From: Hymenobacter psoromatis
GTDB lineage: Bacteria; Bacteroidota; Bacteroidia; Cytophagales; Hymenobacteraceae
DNA: 64,000 nt
Assembly (NCBI RefSeq): GCF_020012125.1
Contig: NZ_JAIFAG010000001.1
Location: 2,728,001-2,792,000 of the forward strand
Reading direction: 5' to 3'
Shown in pieces: positions 8,638 through 16,704 of the stretch; position 1 is the first letter of the stretch; each line of letters begins with the position of its first letter. Both the position numbers and the translations under genes were made by a program. The notes beneath the pieces are model-generated. The model did not search any database and was not told the origin of the DNA. It saw only the letters and a list, made by a program, of their open reading frames with translations.

Positions 8638-11151
8638 CTACCCCCCGCGCTGGCTATTACCGCCTTTGGTGTCGTTGTTCTCGATGGCTTTACGCTGCTT
8701 GCCTTGGCCGGCCTGGCCAAAGCGGTAGGCAAAGGAGAGGCGAAAGGAGCGCTGAAAAGAACGGTTCTCGCTGTTTTCGGTGAAGAACTGGGTATTCGTG
8801 GTGGTGCGGTAGGGCCAGTAGCGGTTGAAGGGGCTGCCAAAATTGAGCACTAAGTCGGCCTTTTCCTTGAGCACCGTTTTCTTCACGCCCATCTGGTAGT
8901 AGAGGTTGGCCGGGCCGGTACCCTGGATTTCGGGGCTGCGCGTGGAGGCGTATACGAAGCCTTGCACGGTGAAGGTCTTAGTGACTTTGTAGGAGGAATT
9001 GAAGTTAGTGCCAACCATAAACCCCTGGTTACTAGCGTTGAGCGACGGTGAGCGGCGCACAATATATTGCACGTCGGGGCCGGCACTGAGGTCCCATTTG
9101 GGACTCGGCTTGGCCGAGAGGTAGACGTTGAACTGATAAAAGGTATTGGCCGCCACGTTGGCGAAAGTTTGCACCGTCACGCTGGGGTCCGGGAGTACGC
9201 CGGGGGGTAGGGGCGTCAGCGGATTGGTAGTGAGAAAGCGGACCTGCTCGATGGCGTTGCCGGTGTGCCGCGCCGAGAGGGAGGCGTTGATACTCATCGT
9301 TTTGATGTTCGTGTTGTAGCTCAGCTCGTAGGAGTCGGTCAGCTCGGGACTAAGGTCGGGGTTACCAAAATTGATGTTTTTAGCATCGGAACGGTCCACA
9401 AACGGGTTGAGGTAATCGATGAACGGCCGGGTGATGCGCCGGCTGTAGGCGGCGCGCAGGCTGGTGGCGTCGCTGAAAGCGTAGCGCACGTTGCCATTGG
9501 GCAGGGGCGTCACGTAGCTGCGATTGAAGCCCGAGTTATTAGTCCGAAAATCGGCCGCGATAGATGTGCGCTCCACCCGGCCGCCGAGGCTGATATTCAC
9601 CTTCTTACCCACTCCGAAGCCGTAGGTAGCGTAGGCCGCCTGCACGTCCTGGGCGTAGCTAAAGTCGGTGGCCCGGCGGCGCGAAGTAGTAAAATCGGCG
9701 CTCTGCGCCGAGTACAGCGTATCGACGTTGGCCACCGAAGCAGTGCGCCGGAAAATAGCTTTTGCGCCTATTTCCAGCGTCCGCTTATCGCCAAAGGGCT
9801 GGGTGAAGTCGGTCTGGAACGTGACTTCGTGGCCGGGCGTACGGCCCCGGCTGTGCTCGCGGTAGTCGGCCTGGCTCTGCTCCAGCGGCAGGTAGGAGTT
9901 GGAATACTGGTCAAAATCGTAGCCAAACGTGCCGTTGTTAAGCGCGTACTGGCCCAGTACGCTCCACTCTTTGCGGGCCGTGGCGAAGGTGCGCGTGTAG
10001 GTACCCGTGCCCTCCACGTTGAGGCCGCTGAATAAGCTCTTGGTGTTGCGGAAATACAGCGGGTTTGAGACTGGGAAGGACGCTTTATCTTGGCTAAAGA
10101 GGTTTTGGGTAGAGCTACCCCGGTAGCCATCCACCGCGCCGGCCAGCGAAAAGCTATGGTGCTCGGCGGGGTCGTAGTCGAGGCCCACCGTACCATACGT
10201 CCAGTTGCCTTTGTTGGAATTATTGCTGCGCTGGCGCAGTGTATCGTTGCCGGCCGGGGTAAAGTTGATGCGCTCGCGGCTGAACTCGCCGGGATTATAC
10301 CAGCCCCCCACGTTGGCCGAAGACGTGAAGTTGACTTTGCCCTTCCGAAAATTGAGTGCCGAGTTGAGGCCGTAGTTCCGGTTGCCGCCGCTGGCCCCTA
10401 TCCTGCCATTGAGGCCCTGGTCCACGCCTTTCTTCAGAATAATATTAATAATGCCGGCCGTGCCCTCGCCATCGTACTTGGCCGAGGGGGTAGTAATCAC
10501 TTCTACGCTCTTAATCTGGTCGGCCGGAATACTTTTGAGCGCTTCGGCCAGGTTCTTAGCCAGCGTGGGCGAGGGCTTATTATTAACGAGTACTTTGAAA
10601 TTACCCGAGCCGCGCATCTTCACGTTGCCGTCGCCGTCCACGGCCAGCAGCGGGGCCTTGCGCAGCACGTCCTGGGCAGTGCCGCCGGCGTTACTCGCGT
10701 CCTGGTCGGCATTGTACACGATGCGGTCGGGACGCACTTCCACCACTGGCCGCTGGCCCACTATCACGGCCTCGGCCAGCGCCTGGGCGGCCACGGGCAG
10801 CCGCAACGCGCCTACTTCCGTGGCCCCTACCCCCACCGTTACGGTGCGGGTGCGGGTGCCGTAGCCCACGTAGCTGGCCCGCAGTCGGAAGGTGCCGGCC
10901 GCCAGCTTAGTCAGGCTGAACTTGCCCTGGTCGTCGGCCGCCACGCCGGTAATGGGCTTGTCGCCGGTGGCCGGCAGCAGCACTACCGTGGCGTAGGCCA
11001 CCGGCTGGCGGCTCAGCGAGTCGAGCACCGTGCCGGTGAGCGCGCCGGTAGCACTGGGCGCGGCGGGGGGGGTAGGGGCCTGGGCGGCGGCCATAGTGGC
11101 CAGGCCAGCCAGCAGCAGGCCGGTCGCCAGGGAGAACGCACTCGTTTTCAT
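8638..11151 (-). CDS. TonB-dependent outer-membrane receptor with regulatory-like N-terminal domain
   Basis: An 837-residue outer-membrane protein. Signal peptide about residues 1-23, then a carboxypeptidase-regulatory-like domain (about 35-115: GALTGTVLDSLSRQPVAYAT). A plug domain follows (about 135-235: QDVLRKAPLLAVDGDGNVKM, SVEVITTPSAKYDGEGTAG). The large C-terminal barrel is of the OMP_b-brl_3 type. Such receptors import or bind ligands using the ExbBD-TonB system; no SusD partner is adjacent, so the ligand cannot be guessed. The C-terminus is a basic, glutamine- and glycine-rich tail (QGKQRKAIENNDTKGGNS) rather than the usual terminal aromatic residue. This tail is odd, and the barrel probably ends just before it at AYRFGQ. 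Confidence 0.92.
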   Translation of the reverse strand: MKTSAFSLATGLLLAGLATMAAAQAPTPPAAPSATGALTGTVLDSLSRQPVAYATVVLLPATGDKPITGVAADDQGKFSLTKLAAGTFRLRASYVGYGTRTRTVTVGVGATEVGALRLPVAAQALAEAVIVGQRPVVEVRPDRIVYNADQDASNAGGTAQDVLRKAPLLAVDGDGNVKMRGSGNFKVLVNNKPSPTLAKNLAEALKSIPADQIKSVEVITTPSAKYDGEGTAGIINIILKKGVDQGLNGRIGASGGNRNYGLNSALNFRKGKVNFTSSANVGGWYNPGEFSRERINFTPAGNDTLRQRSNNSNKGNWTYGTVGLDYDPAEHHSFSLAGAVDGYRGSSTQNLFSQDKASFPVSNPLYFRNTKSLFSGLNVEGTGTYTRTFATARKEWSVLGQYALNNGTFGYDFDQYSNSYLPLEQSQADYREHSRGRTPGHEVTFQTDFTQPFGDKRTLEIGAKAIFRRTASVANVDTLYSAQSADFTTSRRRATDFSYAQDVQAAYATYGFGVGKKVNISLGGRVERTSIAADFRTNNSGFNRSYVTPLPNGNVRYAFSDATSLRAAYSRRITRPFIDYLNPFVDRSDAKNINFGNPDLSPELTDSYELSYNTNIKTMSINASLSARHTGNAIEQVRFLTTNPLTPLPPGVLPDPSVTVQTFANVAANTFYQFNVYLSAKPSPKWDLSAGPDVQYIVRRSPSLNASNQGFMVGTNFNSSYKVTKTFTVQGFVYASTRSPEIQGTGPANLYYQMGVKKTVLKEKADLVLNFGSPFNRYWPYRTTTNTQFFTENSENRSFQRSFRLSFAYRFGQAGQGKQRKAIENNDTKGGNSQRGG

Positions 11152-11293
11152 GCTTAAATAGTGGTATTGGCAGCAGAGATGCTATTTTCTATTCAGTGGT
11201 TGCTTGGCACCACGCACTAGCGGGAAGTGCGGCTAAAATTTCCCCAACTATCAGATTCAGGGTCATTTTGTTACCGGGCCGGCACATTATTTT

Positions 11294-11654
11294 TTAGTTA
11301 TCACCAGCCAGCTTGTACGTCATGCGGCCGGGCCAGCCGCCGCTGATGTCGAGGTCCAGCCTGGTGCACCGGGTACTAACATTGCGCACCAGCGCCGCCG
11401 AGCCGAGGGCGAAGTTCAGGGTAGCGCGCTGGCCGGGGGCCAGGCTTCCGCGCTCTATCACGGCCCCCGTGCGCAGGGCCACCGGCATCGGGCCAGTATT
11501 GCGGGCCGCCACGCGGAAGCCCTCCGGCTGGTCGCGGCCCAAAATAAATTGCTTGTCCGGCTCTACAAACAAGTGCGAATGGACACCCTGCCTGGCCAGC
11601 CGGACGAAGAAACAGGCCCCCGAGTAGCAGGACGGTGAGCAGGAGGAAGCGCAT
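11294..11654 (-). pseudogene. Small lipoprotein gene with a one-base frameshift in its signal peptide
   Basis: Two overlapping frames each hold half of a sensible protein. From the ATG at 11654 the frame reads MRFLLLTVLLLGG and then degenerates. The frame used from about 11615 to the stop at 11294 reads like a real protein (LFVEPDKQFILG, FRVAARNTGPMPVALRTG, APGQRATLNFALG). Removing one base from the five-G run at 11617-11621 joins them as MRFLLLTVLLLGACFFVR, which contains a perfect lipobox LGAC. The restored protein would be about 120 residues, a secreted lipoprotein of unknown function. The shift could be real, phase-variable or a sequencing error. Confidence 0.65.
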
Positions 11655-11742
11655 GGGGTAGGCGGGTTGGTGAAACGAGGGCCCAAAGGTGCCCTACCCT
11701 TCCCGGCCCGGCGCTCCAGGTCATAATTCGGGCCGCCCCAAC

Positions 11743-13047
11743 TTATGATTTGGGCCGCACCACTTCGCTCGGAGCCTGGTTCAGCAGCTTCTTAAATACG
11801 CGGTTGAATGTTGATTTAGAGTTAAATCCGCTTTCCAAGGCCACCCCTACCAGCGAGTAGTGCCCGAAGCGCGGGTCGGCCAGCTTGCGGCGGGCCTCAT
11901 GCACCCGGTAGGTGTTCACGAAGTCGCTGAAGTTTTGCCCGCAGCCGGTATTGATGACTTTAGAGAGCAGGGCCGGATGGGTGCGCAGGCGCTGGGCCAG
12001 CTCGGTCAGCGTCAGCTCGGGCTCCAGCCAGGGTTGGTTTTCGTCCATCAAGGCCAGCAGCTTAGCGCGCCAAGCCAGTAGCTCGGGTGGCAGCGCCACG
12101 GGCGGGTAGGCGGCGCGGATAGCCGCTTCGATTTCTTTTTCCGGCAGTGGGTTCAACGCGAGTTCCGCGTCCAGCCCGGCGACGATGGCCTGCTCCGTGG
12201 GCGTGGGGCGCAGCAGGGCCTGGGTGTCGGCATCGGCTGGCGGCGCGGGCGTACCAAAGCGCAGCGGGCTGGTAGCGGCGGCGTAGTTGGCCTGAATACC
12301 CACCACAATGAGCCCGTAAATCAATAGTCCCCGCATAGCAAAAATGTACCAGGCCGCGTCGTAGCTCAGGTCGAAGAGGTAGTTGAGCAGCGTACTGGCC
12401 AGCCCCAGCAGCAGCACCAGGGCTTGCAGCACCAGCAGCTGCCGCAGCCCGGCAAAGCGCAGGCGCTCGGGGTCCGAAAAATTATCGTCGAGGTAGTGGG
12501 CGTAGCGGCGGTAGTCGGCCAGCATCCGCAGGCCGTAGGCCACCAGCAGCGCCACACCCAGCCAGTTGAGGGGCTCAAACAAGGCATCGCGCCAGGTAGC
12601 GGCGGCCCCCTTGGTGCCGAAAAAATCGGGTAGGGCCTCGTGCCGCAGGCCGCGCCGCCAGCCCAGGTCGAGCAGCGCTACCCCGGCAAATAGCGCCACC
12701 TGGGCCAGCCCCGGCAGCAAATGCCGCCAGGCCCGTGGCCCCAGCCGGAACTCCTGGTTGGTGAGGCTGCGAAAGTAGAGGTAGTAGCCCGGCCCCAGCA
12801 GCAGGTTCAGCTGCCAGGGCACGTAGAACATCACGGTGGAGTAGCCGTCGTGGCTATCAAACCAGCCCGCGTAGCCCAGCATCCACTGGCTCACGCTGAG
12901 GGTAGGTAGGGCAATAAGCAGCGCAAGCAGGGCGTTGGGGGCCGCGCCGCGCCGCCCGGCCCGGCCCAGCAGCCACAGGGTAACTACCGCCCCCGGCACC
13001 ACGAACGGCAGCAACAGGGCGCTGCGCGGACCAAATTGAAAGAGCAT
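11743..13047 (-). CDS. AraC-family transcriptional regulator with multi-helix membrane N-terminus
   Basis: A 434-residue protein. The first about 250 residues hold some seven hydrophobic helices (for example FGPRSALLLPFVVPGAVV and LQALVLLLGLASTLLNYLF). The C-terminal part from about residue 330 is an AraC-type double helix-turn-helix: LTLTELAQRLRTHPALLSKV, then YSLVGVALESGFNSKSTFNR and VFKKLLNQAPSEVV. This architecture is common in Bacteroidota and suggests a membrane sensor that binds DNA directly. It is divergent from the exonuclease gene with 90 bp between starts. The target is unknown. Confidence 0.9.
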   Translation of the reverse strand: MLFQFGPRSALLLPFVVPGAVVTLWLLGRAGRRGAAPNALLALLIALPTLSVSQWMLGYAGWFDSHDGYSTVMFYVPWQLNLLLGPGYYLYFRSLTNQEFRLGPRAWRHLLPGLAQVALFAGVALLDLGWRRGLRHEALPDFFGTKGAAATWRDALFEPLNWLGVALLVAYGLRMLADYRRYAHYLDDNFSDPERLRFAGLRQLLVLQALVLLLGLASTLLNYLFDLSYDAAWYIFAMRGLLIYGLIVVGIQANYAAATSPLRFGTPAPPADADTQALLRPTPTEQAIVAGLDAELALNPLPEKEIEAAIRAAYPPVALPPELLAWRAKLLALMDENQPWLEPELTLTELAQRLRTHPALLSKVINTGCGQNFSDFVNTYRVHEARRKLADPRFGHYSLVGVALESGFNSKSTFNRVFKKLLNQAPSEVVRPKS

Positions 13048-13099
13048 AGCAGCCGCGAAAGTACAGCGCGGGCCGGCCCGCTAGTATCACCATTTTGCT

Positions 13100-13107
13100 T
13101 AGCTTTG
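13100..13107 (+). promoter_or_regulatory. Possible Bacteroidota -7 element for the exonuclease gene
   Basis: TAGCTTTG matches the Bacteroidota -7 consensus TAnnTTTG, 30 bases before the chosen start. No convincing TTG -33 element is at the expected spacing, so this is tentative. Confidence 0.4.
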
Positions 13108-13137
13108 GGCTACTTCCCCGTTGCTCTTCCGGCCGCC

Positions 13138-13953
13138 ATGCACATCCTCCGCCACGTTGACCTGACCCGCATTTTTTTCGTTGACATTGAAACCGTGCCC
13201 GGCTACGCTACCCATGCCGAGCTACCCGCCACTCACCAGCCGCTGTGGGCCAAGTTTTGCGCCAAGCGCCACGCCCGCGAGCTGGCCGAGGGCCAGTCGC
13301 CGGCGGAGCTGTTCGGCCACGGCGGCCTCTACGCCGAGTTTGGCAAGGTGGTGTGCATCTCGGTGGGCTTTTTCCGGCCGCTGATGGATGAGACATTGGA
13401 ATTTCGCACCAAGTCGTTTGCCGACGAGGACGAGTGCGTGGTACTGCGCAGCTTCGGGCAGTTTTTGCAGCGCTACGCCCCTTATGGCCCCGCCCGCTAC
13501 GCCAAGCTCGACACGGCCGGCCCCGAGGGCCATTTCCTGTGCGCCCACAACGGCCGCGAGTTCGACTACGGCTACCTGGGCCGGCGGATGCTCATCTGCG
13601 GGCAGCCCATTCCGCCCATGCTCGACGTGGCCGGCCACCGGCCCTGGGACCTGCACCACCTGCTCGACACAATGGACCTCTGGAAATTTGGCGACAACAA
13701 GGGCCACATTTCCCTACCCCTGCTGGCGGGCATCTTCAACATCCCTTCGCCCAAAGACGATATCGACGGCTCGCAGGTAGCGCAGGTGTATTGGGAAGAA
13801 AAAAATCTGGGCCGCATCGTTATCTACTGCGAAAAAGATGTAATTACCACTGCCCGAGTATACTTACATTACACCGGGCAGCAGACTTTGTGGCCCGAAG
13901 TGCAACTCACCCAGGTACCTTGGGAGGCACTTACAACTTCGCCTACGACTTGA
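13138..13953 (+). CDS. 3'-5' exonuclease, PolB-exonuclease-like (RNase H fold)
   Basis: A 271-residue protein with a DEDD-type exonuclease core. The first acidic motif is RIFFVDIETVPG (residues 11-22, D and E of the DxE pair). A second is in LCAHNGREFDYGYLGRR (about 143-159). The last lies in RIVIYCEKDVITTARVYLHY near the C-terminus. This pattern matches predicted PolB-like 3'-5' exonucleases widespread in Bacteroidota (DNA_pol_B_exo2 family), presumed to degrade single-stranded DNA or RNA. Start chosen at the ATG at 13138; the frame is open upstream, but that part crosses the divergent regulator. A normal hairpin terminator follows. Confidence 0.85.
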   Translation: MHILRHVDLTRIFFVDIETVPGYATHAELPATHQPLWAKFCAKRHARELAEGQSPAELFGHGGLYAEFGKVVCISVGFFRPLMDETLEFRTKSFADEDECVVLRSFGQFLQRYAPYGPARYAKLDTAGPEGHFLCAHNGREFDYGYLGRRMLICGQPIPPMLDVAGHRPWDLHHLLDTMDLWKFGDNKGHISLPLLAGIFNIPSPKDDIDGSQVAQVYWEEKNLGRIVIYCEKDVITTARVYLHYTGQQTLWPEVQLTQVPWEALTTSPTT

Positions 13954-13983
13954 TTTTCTGTTTTTTACCAATATCCTTTCTTC

Positions 13984-14010
13984 AGGCCGCCTTCAGGTGG
14001 CCTTTTTTTT
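13984..14010 (+). terminator. Rho-independent terminator
   Basis: An 8-bp stem, AGGCCGCC with GGTGGCCT and a 4-base loop, is followed by eight T residues. It lies 30 bases after the exonuclease stop and is a conventional terminator, unlike the long palindromes elsewhere. Confidence 0.85.
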
Positions 14011-14113
14011 GTCCTGTCTTTACTATTAAAGTACAATAAAATAAAGAATAGGTACAAGTCGCTTTTGTGTATTACATTCGTGGAGAGTTTATGTTTTCTC
14101 TCCGTTTTTTCCT

Positions 14114-16492
14114 ATGAATAAGAACTTTTACGTACTAAGCAGCTTATTTTTATTGCTGCTGCATGGCTTTTCGGCGCAGGCCCAATACATGACACCCGTG
14201 CTAGACGGCAACATCGGGGCCGGGGAATATGGCCCCAACAGCACCGCGGTCACGACCTTCGGGTCCACGGAGAATAACAACCAGAATAGCTTCACGACGA
14301 GCGACGGCGGCAACTGGTATATGAGCTGGAATGCTCAGAACCTGTACGTGGGCAAGACTAACGGAGACTCCGGCGAGCCAACCATCATGTATCTGGACCT
14401 TGACCCCATCCTACCAGTGACGGGGGGCGACGATACCAACGGTAACATCATGGGCACCGCCGATAACGGGACGACCCCTTTCCTACCTTTCAGGGCGGAT
14501 GTCCGGGTTTACGTTATTGGCAATTACGTTGAGATTCGGCGGCGGACGGGCGATGGTAAGTGGAGCGACGCTATCACGAACGACCTATCGCTCGCAACTA
14601 ACCCATCGGGTAGCACGCGGGAAATCAGCCTGAGCTGGGCTACGCTGACTGGTGGGGGTAGTATTCCGCCCACGTTCAACTGGTTGGGCTATGCTCTCAG
14701 CCCAGGTGGTTATCGCTACCACCTGGCTCCGGCCAACTCCGACGCGGAAGCCACGAATCGCAGCAACACGCCCATTTTTCAGTATTATAACACCGTTGTG
14801 AGCACCGCTGATGGCGCGGCTACCAAGCCTTTTGCCCTGCGCAGCTACACGTTTCCTACGGCTCTTTCAAATTATGGAGGTAGCCCCCACTTCTACAATA
14901 TCAACGTTTGGGATTATACCCTGAACAGCACGAACACAACGGTTACCCGGAGCGACGGCCAGTTTGGCGGCAACTGGCTTATTGGCGGCAGCCTGGTAGT
15001 AGGTGCCGGCACGTTGGATTTCGGGAGCATCACAAGTACTACGAACGTGGGTAACCTGCGCGTAACGGGTGGGCTTTTGGATATGAACCTCACAAATCAG
15101 AACCTGAACGTTGTGCAGGATGTGGTGCTCTCGGGAGGCCAGCTTCAACTGGCTAGCGGGCAATATGGCGGTGACTTATACGTGGGGCGCGACTTCCTTA
15201 TTCAAAATCGTACTAATGACTTAGCTACTAGATTCAACCCTAATAAGCGTGCTGTGTTCTTCCTAGGTGGAACTGGTACATCACACGTCGTACAGGCACC
15301 AACAAATTTCACTATACCGTTTGCTTACTTGGCGGTCGCAAACGGCAATAATGTAATGCTCAGCAATAATATTTCCGTTAGCCGGGAAATAGACTTTAAT
15401 TCAGGCAACATTATAACGGGTGATAATACAATATTTCTCTCGTCGGGTGCATCCTTGCAAAATGAATCGGCTACCAGCCACATTATTGGGCAAGTGCAGA
15501 TTACGCAATCGGTAGCTGGCTCGGGCTCAGGTCTTCAATCCTTCGGTAACCTCGGCTTCAGCCTGAACCCCAGCACCGGCGCGGCCGCGCTGGGCTCGGT
15601 GACCGTGACGCGCACCACGGGCACCACCCTGCTCGGCGTGGGTATGGGCAACAAGGGACAAAGTATCCAGCGGTATTTCACGCTCTCGGGCATCAGCGGC
15701 GGCACGGCTTTGGCCAACGAAACCCTGACCTACGGCTACCGGCCCGACGAGCTGAATAACATCCTGGAAAATAACCTGGCGCTGTATCAGTCGCTTACCG
15801 GCACCCCGCCCTACGCCAAAGTGACGCCCACTACGACCGATACGGGTGGGCACACGCTTACCTATACCGGCTCGCTTACCATCACCAACGGCACTGTCAT
15901 CACGCTGAGCGATGGCAACACGCCACTGCCTGTGACGCTGGTGAGCTTCACGGCCACCGCCACGGCGCAGGGTACGGCGCTGCTACGCTGGCTCACCGCC
16001 AGCGAAACCAACAACCGGGGCTTCAACATTGAGCGGCAGCTGGATGGCGGCAGTAGCTGGGCCACGGTGGGCTTCGTGGCTGCCGGTGCGGCTACCGGCA
16101 GCACCTACGAGTATTTGGATAAGAGCCTGGCCAGCGCGCCAGCCTCCGACAAGGCCTATTACCGCCTGCGCCAGGAAGACCTGAACGGCCAGACGAGCTA
16201 CTCGCCGGTGGCCGTTATCAACCGGGCAGCGGGCGTAGCAGCTACCGAGCTGACGCTGAGCCCCGTGCCGGTGAGTACCAGCCTGTCGCTGGCAATGGCC
16301 GAGGCAGGCCAGGCCGGTATCGAAGTGGCCATTATCAATACGCAGGGCCAACGCCTAGTCAACTTCACGACCGAAGCCAGCACCGACGCGGCCCTGAGCC
16401 TGCCGGTCGCCAACCTGGCGGCGGGCGTGTATATCGTGAGCGTGCAGGTGCCCGGCCAAGCTGTGCGCCACGCCCGCTTCGTAAAGTTGTAG
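14114..16492 (+). CDS. Secreted CBM9/DOMON-like protein with a type IX sorting domain
   Basis: A 792-residue secreted protein. Signal peptide residues 1-24 (MNKNFYVLSSLFLLLLHGFS, ending AQAQ). The N-terminal region (about 25-210) resembles the CBM9/DOMON beta-sandwich: TPVLDGNIGAGEYG, GNWYMSWNAQNLYVGK, LDLDPILPVTGGDD. The middle is a beta-helix-like Gly/Asn-rich stretch (GNLRVTGGLLDMNLTNQNL). Near the C-terminus comes LVSFTATATAQGTALLRWLT, a linker module common before sorting domains. The last about 80 residues (LSPVPVSTSLSLAM to AGVYIVSVQVPGQ, ending ARFVKL) are a type A sorting domain. The middle section around 15200-15480 is more AT-rich than its flanks, which may mark a different origin. 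Expected to be exported by the type IX system and attached to the surface. Confidence 0.88.
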   Translation: MNKNFYVLSSLFLLLLHGFSAQAQYMTPVLDGNIGAGEYGPNSTAVTTFGSTENNNQNSFTTSDGGNWYMSWNAQNLYVGKTNGDSGEPTIMYLDLDPILPVTGGDDTNGNIMGTADNGTTPFLPFRADVRVYVIGNYVEIRRRTGDGKWSDAITNDLSLATNPSGSTREISLSWATLTGGGSIPPTFNWLGYALSPGGYRYHLAPANSDAEATNRSNTPIFQYYNTVVSTADGAATKPFALRSYTFPTALSNYGGSPHFYNINVWDYTLNSTNTTVTRSDGQFGGNWLIGGSLVVGAGTLDFGSITSTTNVGNLRVTGGLLDMNLTNQNLNVVQDVVLSGGQLQLASGQYGGDLYVGRDFLIQNRTNDLATRFNPNKRAVFFLGGTGTSHVVQAPTNFTIPFAYLAVANGNNVMLSNNISVSREIDFNSGNIITGDNTIFLSSGASLQNESATSHIIGQVQITQSVAGSGSGLQSFGNLGFSLNPSTGAAALGSVTVTRTTGTTLLGVGMGNKGQSIQRYFTLSGISGGTALANETLTYGYRPDELNNILENNLALYQSLTGTPPYAKVTPTTTDTGGHTLTYTGSLTITNGTVITLSDGNTPLPVTLVSFTATATAQGTALLRWLTASETNNRGFNIERQLDGGSSWATVGFVAAGAATGSTYEYLDKSLASAPASDKAYYRLRQEDLNGQTSYSPVAVINRAAGVAATELTLSPVPVSTSLSLAMAEAGQAGIEVAIINTQGQRLVNFTTEASTDAALSLPVANLAAGVYIVSVQVPGQAVRHARFVKL

Positions 16493-16516
16493 GCTATCAC
16501 GCTTTAGTAAGCATTC

Positions 16517-16594
16517 AAAACGAGGTGAGTTGTGAGGTAGTAGTTTCGGGCAAGGTCTTGCCCGAAACTACTACCTCACAACTCACCTCGTTTT
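16517..16594. terminator. Perfect 38-bp palindrome with a 2-base loop
   Basis: Arms 16517-16554 and 16557-16594 are exact inverted copies with only GT between them. The right end is CTCGTTTTT, so a T-run follows on the plus strand, and the left end gives one on the minus strand. It comes 24 bases after the sorting-domain gene. Its core is not found elsewhere in the window by eye. A terminator role fits, but a 38-bp perfect stem is far beyond what termination needs. Confidence 0.85.
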
Positions 16595-16704
16595 TAGCTC
16601 GACCGGGCGCGCCAGTTGGGTACTTAGGCGTGAATAAGTTGAATTATCCGCGCGGCTAGCATTGCTTTGCTAACTCATTCAAGAGTTTTCAAGCTGCTGG
16701 CCAC

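Noticed and set aside
10090..11157. Plus-strand open frame of 355 codons opposite the TonB receptor
   Set aside because: The receptor frame has clear domains; this frame is a His/Gly/Arg-rich shadow caused by high GC.
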